Origin: SXVE01 sp036388895
Lineage (GTDB): Bacteria > Acidobacteriota > Blastocatellia > Pyrinomonadales > Pyrinomonadaceae
NCBI GenBank assembly: GCA_036388895.1
Contig: DASVQY010000006.1
Location: 48,048 to 112,047, forward strand
DNA: 64,000 nucleotides
Direction: 5' to 3'
In this document: in pieces, positions 34,523 to 43,618 of the stretch
Position numbering within the stretch: the first letter of the stretch is position 1
Layout: every line of letters starts with the position of its first letter
The notes under the pieces: model-generated
Seen by the model: only the letters and a program-made list of their open reading frames with translations
The model's database searches: none
What the model was told of the DNA's origin: nothing
Program-made: the position numbers and the translations under genes

Positions 34523-35545
34523 TTATTTTTCTTCTTTAAAGTATTGATCTAAAAGCTCGCATATAACGTGCGCGATTGTGATGTGAGTTTCCTGTGTTCT
34601 GGCGGTTCTTTCACACGGCACCAAAATACATCTGTCGCACAGCGAAGCCAGTTTTTTCCCGTTTGCTCCGGTCAAACCGATTATCTGACAACCGATTTTC
34701 CTTGCGCTCATCACAGCCGCCGTCACGTTCGGCGAGTCGCCGCTCGTACTTATGGCTATCAGTACGTCGCCTTTTTGCGCGAGAGCTTCGATTTGGCGGG
34801 CGAATATCTTTTCAAAACCGTAATCGTTGCCGAGCGCAGTCAGCGCGGAAGTATCGGTTGTTAGAGCAATTGCCGGAAAAGCGCGCCTTTCCTTTTCAAA
34901 TCTTCCGACAAGCTCCGCCGCAATGTGCTGCGCGTCAGCCGCACTTCCTCCGTTCCCGCAAATTAATATTTTATTGCCTTTTTTCAGCGCGTCGTAGATA
35001 GAATCGGCGCATTCGATAATTTGCGGGATATGCGTTTCCGCAACTTTTCCGACAACCTCGAGATGCTGTTTCAATGAATCGGAAATCAGGATATCAGCGG
35101 TTTTATCAATTGGTTCCTGCGCTGCTTTTTTGGGGGAAGCATTTTTTATTTTTTCGGCAATCGCGCTCGAAGAATAGTTTTCCTTTAACGGCAGCGAAAG
35201 CACTTTTCCGCCGTTTGACAATACAAAATCAGCGCCGATTATTTCTTCCGGCGACCAATCTCCGCCTTTCACCAAAACGTCCGGCTTTATTTCTTCGATC
35301 AGACTTTCCGGCGTCAATTCGTCAAATATTCTCACTTCGTCCACCGGTTTCAGGCTTCTTAAAATTTCCGCCCTCGCATATTCGTCAATAAAAGGTCGGT
35401 TACCGCCTTTTATCGCCTGCACGGATTTATCGCTGTTGATGCCGACAATTAATTTTGTGCCGAGAGCACGCGCCCTTTTCAGCAAATCAATATGTCCCGG
35501 ATGAAGAATGTCAAAACACCCGTTTGTAAAAACGATGGTTTCCAT
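34523..35545 (-). CDS. fused heptose-1-phosphate adenylyltransferase (RfaE2) and sedoheptulose-7-phosphate isomerase (GmhA)
   Basis: A 340-residue two-domain protein. Residues 1-135 are an RfaE2 nucleotidyltransferase (TNGCFDILHPGHIDLLKRA, GINSDKSVQAIKGGNRP, LVKGGDW, YSSSAI). Residues 145-340 are a SIS-fold GmhA (ICGNGGSAADAQHIAAELVGRFEKERRAFPAIAL, LIAISTSGDSPNV, QETHITIAHVICELLDQYF). Together with the separate kinase 60 bp downstream, this covers three of the four ADP-heptose steps. The phosphatase GmhB is not in the window. The domain order differs from the common HldE, where RfaE1 and RfaE2 are fused. Confidence 0.92.
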   Translation of the reverse strand: METIVFTNGCFDILHPGHIDLLKRARALGTKLIVGINSDKSVQAIKGGNRPFIDEYARAEILRSLKPVDEVRIFDELTPESLIEEIKPDVLVKGGDWSPEEIIGADFVLSNGGKVLSLPLKENYSSSAIAEKIKNASPKKAAQEPIDKTADILISDSLKQHLEVVGKVAETHIPQIIECADSIYDALKKGNKILICGNGGSAADAQHIAAELVGRFEKERRAFPAIALTTDTSALTALGNDYGFEKIFARQIEALAQKGDVLIAISTSGDSPNVTAAVMSARKIGCQIIGLTGANGKKLASLCDRCILVPCERTARTQETHITIAHVICELLDQYFKEEK

Positions 35546-35635
35546 AATTCTATTTTTTAACAGTATCTCGTTTCACTTCTTAAAAAATGCGCAATTATTT
35601 CTCGACGCAATTAAAGCAAAAAATCAGCCAGTTGT

Positions 35636-37162
35636 TTATCGTACATTCCTGATCAATCTGACTATTAAATTGACGAGAAACAAACTGACTACGAGAATAA
35701 AAAGCGTTCTTATGACTGATGGAAAAATTGTTGCGTAGAAAGCTTCAAAAGAGACAACCGTTAAAAGAGGAAAATATGCTACCTTTTTCCAAAGCGCCGG
35801 ATTCTGTGTGTCAATCAAAGACGAGTAAATTACCCGCATATATATACCTATGAGCAGCATTCCTAGCGGAACTCCGATGGGTCCGAAATTTCTTAGAAGG
35901 TCGCCGAACGGAGATATTGCGAATGAATTTTCGCTGTAATTAAAATACAAATCGCTGTACGCGCGCGCGTCTGATGTCGGTGGTTTATCCGCCCAGACGA
36001 ATCTCGGAATAAACGATGTATACAAATCGTTTATAATATTATTTTCCAGATTGTAGCTCGCCTCATACGGCGCGAGTTTTTCGTAATTGGCGACGACGAC
36101 GCCCAATGAGCTCAAATTTTCAACTCTTTCAGCCAGCGCCGATGCGTTTTGCGACAAAATAAAATCCAAATCTTTAGTCGAAAGATAATCGATTGTCGCC
36201 ACGACCTGCCCGAAATAATCTCCGGCATTGATACGGGCTTCGGAGCCTTTCAAATTTCTGAACGTCGTTCCGTAGATAATTCCGACGCTGAGCGCGATAA
36301 AAAGCGCGAACCCGCAAATAACAGTATGAATCCATTTCAGCTTCCGCCCGGAATACTGAAACGTCATTATTATCGGAATAACGCTCAAAAGAAGGCTGCT
36401 TCGGCTGCCGAGCAGCGCCATTCGCAAAGGAATCAGCAAAATCAAAAAAGTCAAAACAATATAAAAGATTCCGGTTTTTTTCTTTGTCTGAAATATCGCC
36501 AGCCACAAAAGTATAGTTCCTTCGGTTAAAAGAATGACCAGAAAAAACAGCAGTCCGTCAAAAATATTTATTTCCGAAGTTCTCTGGAAACCGAGCAATC
36601 CTTGAATAAAGCCGAGAATATTGACGCCGATGCCCGCCAGAACGAGCAAAATTCCGGGCACCCAAACTTGAGATACATCCCATTGCCATTTCGGCAAAAA
36701 ACCCTCAATTTTTTCCGCCAAAAACCTGCCGACAGGCGAGAAATATCCGACCGTCATTCCGATATAACCGACTACTACGTAAATCAGAGACAGCGGCAGA
36801 TTGTATTGCGGATCTTCGATAAATGTTAGAAAATAAGGATTCGACCACTCAAAAGATAATAATATTCCGCCGACCGCAAAAGCCGGAAAAAGATAAATCC
36901 AGACCGAGAAAACGAGCGGATGAAAAGGATCGAATTTTTTTTTGTAATAAAGATACACGCTCGGCAGCAGCAATATAACGCTGGCGCCTAAAGACCAGGG
37001 AATCAGATAGTATTCATTAACGGAATTCCCGTAATTGTCAGCAAACAAAAGCCATCCCGCACAAAAAACTAAAATGCTTCCCCACAAAATAATTATCGGA
37101 ACGATCAAATTCAATCTTTCGTCTCGAACAACACTTGAGACGCTATATTTCGTTTCAGCCAT
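35636..37162 (-). CDS. O-antigen/repeat-unit polymerase (Wzy-like), multipass membrane protein
   Basis: A 508-residue protein with about twelve to fourteen predicted membrane helices (for example IIILWGSILVFCAGWLL, YVVVGYIGMTVGYF, GILLVLAGIGVNILGFI). A long periplasmic loop (about residues 295-400) with the sequence SFIPRFVWADKPP fits oligosaccharide repeat-unit polymerases. It contains the loop residues LLGSRSSLLLS typical of the Wzy group. Wzy joins lipid-linked repeat units in the periplasm, and the Wzx gene is nearby downstream. Confidence 0.75.
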   Translation of the reverse strand: MAETKYSVSSVVRDERLNLIVPIIILWGSILVFCAGWLLFADNYGNSVNEYYLIPWSLGASVILLLPSVYLYYKKKFDPFHPLVFSVWIYLFPAFAVGGILLSFEWSNPYFLTFIEDPQYNLPLSLIYVVVGYIGMTVGYFSPVGRFLAEKIEGFLPKWQWDVSQVWVPGILLVLAGIGVNILGFIQGLLGFQRTSEINIFDGLLFFLVILLTEGTILLWLAIFQTKKKTGIFYIVLTFLILLIPLRMALLGSRSSLLLSVIPIIMTFQYSGRKLKWIHTVICGFALFIALSVGIIYGTTFRNLKGSEARINAGDYFGQVVATIDYLSTKDLDFILSQNASALAERVENLSSLGVVVANYEKLAPYEASYNLENNIINDLYTSFIPRFVWADKPPTSDARAYSDLYFNYSENSFAISPFGDLLRNFGPIGVPLGMLLIGIYMRVIYSSLIDTQNPALWKKVAYFPLLTVVSFEAFYATIFPSVIRTLFILVVSLFLVNLIVRLIRNVR

Positions 37163-37287
37163 ATAAAACTTCTCTAGGCAAGATTTTATTCTTTATTTTT
37201 GCGCGGAATCCTTCAAATAATAGAAAACTACGGATAAATGCCTTTTTCAATTTTGTTTCAAATTCCAAAATTTTACAACGTCTGCGG

Positions 37288-37980
37288 CTAAAAATCCCTT
37301 TTATATTGGGTGTCCGGCAAACGGCAGACGGCGATGATGCCGTCGCACAGCTGCGGAGAGACGCGGACGGCAATGTCATTGATAAATTTATAATGCCAAG
37401 GCGCGTGCGGGCGATGTTCTTCGCCGAGATCGTAAAACAAAAACTGTTCGACCGTATAATTTTCTCTCCGAAGCAGCAAATTCAAAGTTGAATAAGAATA
37501 ATAAAAAACGTGATCGGGATGAACCGGTTCGTTTGATCCGCCTTTTCCGCGCAAAGCGTAGACAAGAAAACGCATCGCACAATACGCGTTGATTGTCGTT
37601 ATAACCAATTTTGTGTTTTGGTTCATAAATCGCTTAATCCCTTTGAGAAATAATCCCGGGTTTGATAAATGTTCGATCATTTCTCCGGCGATGATTACGT
37701 CGAAAGTTTCATCCAGTGCGACTTCGTCGAGTTTTTCCAGATCGGCTTGATATAAGTTTTTCACTCCGTAATTGCTTAAAATATCGAGACCTTCTTGATC
37801 GAAATCAAACCCGTACAATTCTTTCGCCGTTTTACCGAGGTCGAAATGCAGCAGCATTTCATTTTTTACCGAATCTTCGGTGTACGGATAATTTGTGCAG
37901 CCGAGATGGAGAACCTTTTTTCCCGCGCTCATTTCTTTGATAAAGTCTATCCGCTGCACAAGCTTCTGTTTTTTACTCAT
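37288..37980 (-). CDS. class I SAM-dependent methyltransferase
   Basis: A 230-residue methyltransferase with the motif VLHLGCTNYPYT (SAM binding, about residues 22-33), ELYGFDFDQEGLDIL and FDVIIAGEMIEHLSNPGLFLKGIKRFM, the usual type-I pattern with EMIEHL. Its acceptor is unknown; it may modify the polysaccharide or a lipid-linked intermediate. It lies 12 bp before the Wzx gene and 125 bp after the Wzy gene. Confidence 0.82.
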   Translation of the reverse strand: MSKKQKLVQRIDFIKEMSAGKKVLHLGCTNYPYTEDSVKNEMLLHFDLGKTAKELYGFDFDQEGLDILSNYGVKNLYQADLEKLDEVALDETFDVIIAGEMIEHLSNPGLFLKGIKRFMNQNTKLVITTINAYCAMRFLVYALRGKGGSNEPVHPDHVFYYSYSTLNLLLRRENYTVEQFLFYDLGEEHRPHAPWHYKFINDIAVRVSPQLCDGIIAVCRLPDTQYKRDF

Positions 37981-37992
37981 TTATTTATTCTT

Positions 37993-39498
37993 TTACTTAT
38001 TAAGAACTCTTCTCAGCAGGAGTTTTTCATCGAGCGTGATGTAATTTGTCAGCCACAAAACAAAACAATAAGCGATTCCGCCGATGCCGATCGCAAAAAT
38101 CAAAGAAAACCAGTTTTCCGACAAATTTCGTAATAAAACTTTTTCGATTATTCCGCAGATCAAAGCCGCAACCGCTAGTTTTCCAATTAAATACGTCCAG
38201 AACAAAACCTGCACCCGCCCGAAAATCCAATTTTCGACATAATAGATCGAAAGAAAAATTATGGAAAACCCAGCTAATCGAGCAAGTGCGATTCCGTAAT
38301 CTTGATAAACAGGCATCAGCATGATCATCAACGTCAGACCTATAGCAACGCAAATTGCTGTCACGGCGAAATTGTAATTCGGATAACCGAGTCCCTCGAC
38401 CATTTGCCAGGCGACTGTCGAAATAGCTGCTAGTCCAAATGTTATTGTGTGTATGATGAGCAATTGTGAAGATCTTTCCGCAAAATCATTTCCCAAATAT
38501 ATCTTTAGAAAACGCTCGCTTTCGATAATCAAAGTCGTTCCCATAAATACGACCAGCAGGCAGACAATCTTTGTAGCTTTCGTGTAAAGTCGTAAAAGTT
38601 TCGGTTTGTCTTCTTTGAATTCACTGGCGAGCGGAAACAAAACCAGCAATATACTCGAAATAAATCCGTGTATGTAAAGCGCAAGAGTCATCGGCACTAC
38701 ATAATAAGTCAGACTTTCCGCGCCGAGCTTCCGAATAATCCAACCCCTTTCAAAAAGCAACAGCAAATTTGCGAGAACCTGATAACCTATAACCCCGGAA
38801 GAATATTTCAAAACCATTCCGAGCATTCGCCGGTCGAAACTAAAGGAAATTCCGAACTCTGGAAGAAGCTTTTTCGCAAAAATTGTGTAAACAAAGCAAG
38901 TTGCACAGATTACAAACAAATTCCATACGAGCAGCGACAAAAGCCCGAAACCGAACCTGGCAAAAATTAAATTCCCGCACAAAAGAGCAAAACTGCTTGC
39001 ATTGAAAATTTTTGAATAAACGTCAAAACGATGAATTCCCTGCAAAACAGCACTGAAAACCTGATTAAGCATTGTAAAAAAAACAATAATCGCCGCTAGA
39101 ATCAATGCTGTAACGGTTTTATTTTGTTCGGTTTCATCTATTTTAAAGACGTTTTCGACGAACCATCGCGAGGATAAAAATATCGAAATTACGCCAAACA
39201 ATCCGATTGCGACGTTTATAAAAAAAGTGGCGGATACGACATCTCTGATTTTTTCGGTTTCGCCCGTCGCACGATACTCAGCAATATATTTTGTAATTGC
39301 GCGTCCAATGCTAAAGGTGAACGAATAACCGATAAAACCGAGCACAAGCGCGTAAATTCCGTAATCGCTTTCGCCTAATGCTTTAACAATAATCGGTGTA
39401 GCAATAAAACTTAATGCGAGCGGCAAAACCCACGTCGTAAAACCGTAAAATACGTTGACGGCAATGCTTCTGCTTGTCTGAGTCTGACCGTTTTTCAT
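37993..39498 (-). CDS. Wzx-type oligosaccharide flippase
   Basis: A 501-residue multipass membrane protein of the MATE/MurJ-type polysaccharide exporter family, with twelve or more hydrophobic segments (LALSFIATPIIVKALGESDYGIYAL at the N-terminus is the family signature, and AVLQGIHRF and AISTVAWQMVEGLGYP are also typical). It moves undecaprenyl-linked repeat units to the periplasmic face. It lies 12 bp before the adjacent glycosyltransferase start and 12 bp after the methyltransferase, in one transcription unit. Confidence 0.88.
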   Translation of the reverse strand: MKNGQTQTSRSIAVNVFYGFTTWVLPLALSFIATPIIVKALGESDYGIYALVLGFIGYSFTFSIGRAITKYIAEYRATGETEKIRDVVSATFFINVAIGLFGVISIFLSSRWFVENVFKIDETEQNKTVTALILAAIIVFFTMLNQVFSAVLQGIHRFDVYSKIFNASSFALLCGNLIFARFGFGLLSLLVWNLFVICATCFVYTIFAKKLLPEFGISFSFDRRMLGMVLKYSSGVIGYQVLANLLLLFERGWIIRKLGAESLTYYVVPMTLALYIHGFISSILLVLFPLASEFKEDKPKLLRLYTKATKIVCLLVVFMGTTLIIESERFLKIYLGNDFAERSSQLLIIHTITFGLAAISTVAWQMVEGLGYPNYNFAVTAICVAIGLTLMIMLMPVYQDYGIALARLAGFSIIFLSIYYVENWIFGRVQVLFWTYLIGKLAVAALICGIIEKVLLRNLSENWFSLIFAIGIGGIAYCFVLWLTNYITLDEKLLLRRVLNK

Positions 39499-39509
39499 TT
39501 ATTTTTCAT

Positions 39510-40715
39510 TTATTTTATCCCGAGCGCTTCTTTATAAGCCGCAATTGCCACTCGCGCAGCTTCGCGTTCATCGAAATTTGCCAAAACCCATTCGCGTCCA
39601 TTTTCCCCCAATTCACAACGCAGCTTTTCGTCTTTTTTTAAAGTTAAAACAGCGTTAGCCAAAGCATCGCTGTCGCCTGCTTCGATTAAAATTCCGGTTT
39701 CAAGATTTTTTATAGCCTCTGGGATTGCATAGACGTTGGTCGAAATGCTCGGAATTTTCAGCGCCATCGCTTCGAGTAGCGAAATCGGCAAGCCTTCCAC
39801 AAAACTCGGAAGAGTAAACACATCAGCTAGACGAAAAAGCCGAAATAGATCTTTTCTTTCTTTTCCAACCTCATCTGACGTTATCAGACGGAAATTTTCG
39901 CCGAGATTATAATTTTCCGCTTTTTGTATTTCCTCGGAATCCGGCTTTGAATTTGAAACCCACACGAAAATAATTTCGTCGGTTTTTTCGCAAACTTTTT
40001 GCGCCGCTTCTAAAAAAATCCAGCGTCCTTTCCGGTCAATAAATTGTCCGACGCACAAAACAAGAAATTTATTTTTCGGCAGATTGTATTTTTCAAGCAG
40101 TTCGTCGCGATCTAATTTTTCTGCCAATGCAGAATCAATTTCCGGTGGATTGATGCTCGTATAAGTAACCTTTATAGAGTTTGCAATTTTTTTTGTGTAA
40201 TAACGCCTGAAGTAGTTTTTCGCATCAACGTTTGAACAAAACACTCTGAAATTTTCAAAGCGCGAAATAGTTCTGAACTTTAACTTCCAGAGCGCGTCCC
40301 GCCATTTTGCCGCCGTCGGTAACGCATTGTGCGAGGTGATGAAAACTTTTGTTTTCAGAGATAAATAAATTAAAGAAGCGATTGATTGCTGCGGCGAAAG
40401 ATCTACGTGTAGGACGCTTTCGCTTAAATCGAATTTTTTTAAAAATTTTAATAACGCTAGCTCGCTTTTTAGTTTTTGCTTGTGTTTTTTGATTTTATTG
40501 ATTAATCCGAATGCCGGTTCCACTGTTATATGCCCTTTAAAGAATCGGTACTCTACATTTTCTTTTTCCAAAAATTTTATAAATTGTTCGTTCGAACCTT
40601 CGGGCAAAACCACAACGATGTCGAATTCCTTTCGGGCTTCTTTTATAATCGCCAGCAGATGAATTTGCGCTCCGCCCCATTCCAAATAATTCCAAGCGTA
40701 GATGAGTTGCCGCAT
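39510..40715 (-). CDS. glycosyltransferase family 4
   Basis: A 401-residue GT-B transferase: LIYAWNYLEWGGAQIHLLAI acceptor domain start, FLVLCVGQFIDRKGRWIFLEAA, and the donor motif PSFVEGLPISLLEAMALKIPSISTNVYAIPE with E-x7-E. It is the first gene of a Wzx-containing unit that runs leftward to about 37.3 kb. Donor sugar unknown. Confidence 0.88.
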   Translation of the reverse strand: MRQLIYAWNYLEWGGAQIHLLAIIKEARKEFDIVVVLPEGSNEQFIKFLEKENVEYRFFKGHITVEPAFGLINKIKKHKQKLKSELALLKFLKKFDLSESVLHVDLSPQQSIASLIYLSLKTKVFITSHNALPTAAKWRDALWKLKFRTISRFENFRVFCSNVDAKNYFRRYYTKKIANSIKVTYTSINPPEIDSALAEKLDRDELLEKYNLPKNKFLVLCVGQFIDRKGRWIFLEAAQKVCEKTDEIIFVWVSNSKPDSEEIQKAENYNLGENFRLITSDEVGKERKDLFRLFRLADVFTLPSFVEGLPISLLEAMALKIPSISTNVYAIPEAIKNLETGILIEAGDSDALANAVLTLKKDEKLRCELGENGREWVLANFDEREAARVAIAAYKEALGIK

Positions 40716-41044
40716 AAAACCAAAATACGTATTGTAAGTCTTCGGCGAAAAAATCCCTAATGAGTGATTTTAAGTTGCCACGCAAACAGCCTAAATTATT
40801 CGTTTTTATACTTGTTCATAATGGCTCTTTACTTTTTATTTAAGATGAAAACTCATTGCAGAAATATTTTGAATAGGAAAATAAGTTGAAAAAATCATTT
40901 CAACTAAATAAGAAATCAGTTTATGTTTTATCACTTAAATGCAACATAATAAACAGCGTATAAAGAAGCCTGATCTCCGGTTATTAAATCCTTTTCGTAG
41001 TTTGAGGTTTTTGTTTATATAATCTTGACTTGCCTTTTTCTGTT
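40716..41044. other. intergenic region (329 bp) between divergent genes
   Basis: No gene is seen. A TATAAT at 41018-41023, 22 bp before the next ATG, is a possible -10 element for the rightward membrane-protein gene, but no good -35 box matches it. AT-rich and without strong hairpins. Confidence 0.4.
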
Positions 41045-42667
41045 ATGAATCTTTTCAAGTCATCAAAAACATTCCTCTTCGGATTTTATATTTCGTTGGT
41101 AATTTTTTGCTGCCTTCCGGTTTGGTGGGTCGAAATGTTTATCAATCAGGATGGGGCGCCGCATCTTTATAACGCTTATATAATTCTTGAGCTTTTAAAG
41201 GACAATCCTGCTTTTACGGAAATTTACGCTTTAAATCCCGCGATGATTCCGAATTTAACGGGGCATTGGTTTTTAGCTTTTCTTTTGCTGCTTTTCTCTC
41301 CCACAACAGCAACAAAAATAATTGTTACATTTTGTTTTGCCGGTTTTGTCGCCGCCGTCGGTTGGCTTCGTTATCAAGTCGCAGGTCGCGATGGAATCTT
41401 TACTGCTTTGTTGCTCGGCGCTGCTTTAGGCTTTAATTGGATGTGGTTTTTAGGGTTTTATAATTTTATTATAGGTGTAATAGGCTTTGCTTTTACTATC
41501 GGCATATACTGGCGTTGGCGCGGAAACCTGAACTTTTATCGTACTTTTGTAATCTCAATTTTAGTAATCCTCGTTTATTTGAGCCATTTGATAAGTTTCG
41601 CAATGCTCGTCGGGAGCCTTTTTTTATTGAGCGTTTTTGTTTCTCCCGCTTCGATTAAACGTACTGTTATTTACACTCTCGCGTCATTTTTGCCTGTTGC
41701 CCCTTTCGTTATCAGTTATAAATTAGCCAGCGAATCGGGCGGACAAATTTCTCCTGTCTGGAGACATATCGAAAATTTCTTTTCAATACCGAATTGGATT
41801 ACGCAAATGCAAACCGCAGATCTTTTTCAATTGATGAGCCGCAAAGCATTTCCGTTGGTTTCTTTTGATTCTACATTTTTTGCGGCGTTTTCGCCGATTA
41901 TATGGATCGCCCTCGCCCTGCTTTTTTTATCGCTCGGAATTTTTTTTTCACAACAAAAGGACGAAATTTTCTCGCGCCGCTTTTTGCCTTTTACGCTTCT
42001 GGCGTTTTCTTCAATCGTTTTCTGGATTTTCGCTCCCGACGATTTCGGTAAATCACACGGATCCTTTTTACGTGAAAGAGTTTTGCTTTGCGGTTTAATT
42101 TGCTTTGTTCCGCTTTTTAAAACCGGCGATAATTTCCGTTTTTTATCGTTAGCGCGCATTTGTTTGATTATCGTTATTGTTTTCCAAACCGCGATTTTGT
42201 GGGAATATTCTTTCTACGCTGATTCGGTCGGACGTGAATATCTTTCCGCGAAGGAAAAAATCGGAAATAACGATTCAATCGGCTCGATACTTTTAATGAA
42301 AAACAGTTGCCGTTATAAATCGAATCCTTTAACCAACATCAATGTCTTGAATGGAATTGGAAAAAATACGCGCGTCTGGGACAACTACGAACTCGGTTAT
42401 TATCTTTTTCCGGTAATCGCGTTAAATCAATCAGACAAAGATTTTATTTACAATTTTCGTGAGTCGAACGCATTTGAATTGTGCGATGCAAATGAAAAGA
42501 TGGACGAAAAGCTCGCTCGTCTGACCACGCTTCTCGAATTAAACAACGAAAAAATCGGCGTGATGGTTGTTTGGGGAAAAGATGAAAGGATAGAAGCGTT
42601 TTTGAAAAAGTGGTATAAGGAACCTTTTTTTCAAAACGAAAGAGTAAGCATTTACGCACATCAATAA
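41045..42667 (+). CDS. multipass membrane protein, glycosyltransferase-C-like
   Basis: A 540-residue protein with about ten hydrophobic segments. The N-terminal extracytoplasmic loop has NQDGAPHLYNAYIILELL, which resembles the acidic loop of lipid-dependent GT-C enzymes such as PMT/ArnT-type transferases. The C-terminal 120 residues are a soluble domain. The ATG at 41045 is chosen over a TTG 15 bp upstream. It is transcribed opposite to its neighbours. GT-C activity is a guess; the family is otherwise uncharacterised. Confidence 0.65.
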   Translation: MNLFKSSKTFLFGFYISLVIFCCLPVWWVEMFINQDGAPHLYNAYIILELLKDNPAFTEIYALNPAMIPNLTGHWFLAFLLLLFSPTTATKIIVTFCFAGFVAAVGWLRYQVAGRDGIFTALLLGAALGFNWMWFLGFYNFIIGVIGFAFTIGIYWRWRGNLNFYRTFVISILVILVYLSHLISFAMLVGSLFLLSVFVSPASIKRTVIYTLASFLPVAPFVISYKLASESGGQISPVWRHIENFFSIPNWITQMQTADLFQLMSRKAFPLVSFDSTFFAAFSPIIWIALALLFLSLGIFFSQQKDEIFSRRFLPFTLLAFSSIVFWIFAPDDFGKSHGSFLRERVLLCGLICFVPLFKTGDNFRFLSLARICLIIVIVFQTAILWEYSFYADSVGREYLSAKEKIGNNDSIGSILLMKNSCRYKSNPLTNINVLNGIGKNTRVWDNYELGYYLFPVIALNQSDKDFIYNFRESNAFELCDANEKMDEKLARLTTLLELNNEKIGVMVVWGKDERIEAFLKKWYKEPFFQNERVSIYAHQ

Positions 42668-42709
42668 TACAAAAATGTTTGGAAAACAACCCTTTAAAAT
42701 CTGTAATAA

Positions 42710-43615
42710 TTACACAGATTTTTGTTTAACAATTTTCAAAGTTTTACCGGACAAACTTGAAACGTAAACCAAAAACCCGAAAAAAGCTTGAATTTTCGAC
42801 GGAGCGGATTCCCAGCGCGCGATAAATTGACGTTGTAAATTTTGCGGGTGACGACGATTTACAAACAGCACTTTGAAAATTTCCGGCATTGATAATGTGT
42901 GCAGCGGTTTCGGGTTAGTATTGGGCTCGCACCAAACGTAAGATTTCGGTTCGACCAAAAGCCTCCAGCCCATTTTTTTCATCCGCGTAACATACTGCAT
43001 ATCGCCCCACCCGTGCGGAAATTTCTTTTCGTCCATCAAGCCGCATTCACGTATCGCTTCGACCGGAAACAAAATACAGTTCCCCGCCATTCCCTCGACT
43101 TCGAATGCTTTGTCGGGAAAATCGAAAGCGGTCGCGTTTTCCGGCTGAAGCCATCCGCCGGCGCGCGTTTCCCATTTAAAGTCTACTTGAAAAACCTTAT
43201 GTGGCTCGTCCCACAACAGCAGAAGCGCGCCGACAATCGAACGCTGATTCAATTCGGCTGTGGCAACCAAACGCTGCAAAAACTGCTCGTGAAAAACAGC
43301 GTCGTCGTTCATCGTTACGATGTAATCGGGATTTCTCGCGAGCGCGGCGGTTATTCCGCGATTAGTTCCTGCAGCGTAATGCAGCGTTCCGTCGCCTTTG
43401 ACGATTTGAACTTCCGGGTGCTGCCGATTAATCGCTTCGCTCGTTCCATCGGTCGAACCGTCGTCGACGACTATTATGTGAACGTCGAGGTTTTCCTCGT
43501 TGATTCGCCGCAAACTTCGCAGAGCCTGCAATGTCGTTTCGCGCCGGTTGTAAACGGGAATTACAAGCTCTATCTTTTTTGTTTTCTGAGTTTTGTTTGC
43601 CTCGTTCGCACTCAT
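42710..43615 (-). CDS. glycosyltransferase family 2
   Basis: A 301-residue GT-A enzyme with the nucleotide-sugar site VVDDGSTDGTSEAI (about residues 48-61), the DxD-type metal motif MNDDAVF (about residue 100), and a GNCILFPVEAIRECGLMDEKKFPHGWGDMQYVTRMKKMGW block typical of rhamnosyltransferase-like GT2 proteins. It starts 4 bp after the stop of the upstream epimerase gene, in the same unit. Confidence 0.88.
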   Translation of the reverse strand: MSANEANKTQKTKKIELVIPVYNRRETTLQALRSLRRINEENLDVHIIVVDDGSTDGTSEAINRQHPEVQIVKGDGTLHYAAGTNRGITAALARNPDYIVTMNDDAVFHEQFLQRLVATAELNQRSIVGALLLLWDEPHKVFQVDFKWETRAGGWLQPENATAFDFPDKAFEVEGMAGNCILFPVEAIRECGLMDEKKFPHGWGDMQYVTRMKKMGWRLLVEPKSYVWCEPNTNPKPLHTLSMPEIFKVLFVNRRHPQNLQRQFIARWESAPSKIQAFFGFLVYVSSLSGKTLKIVKQKSV

Positions 43616-43618
43616 TCG

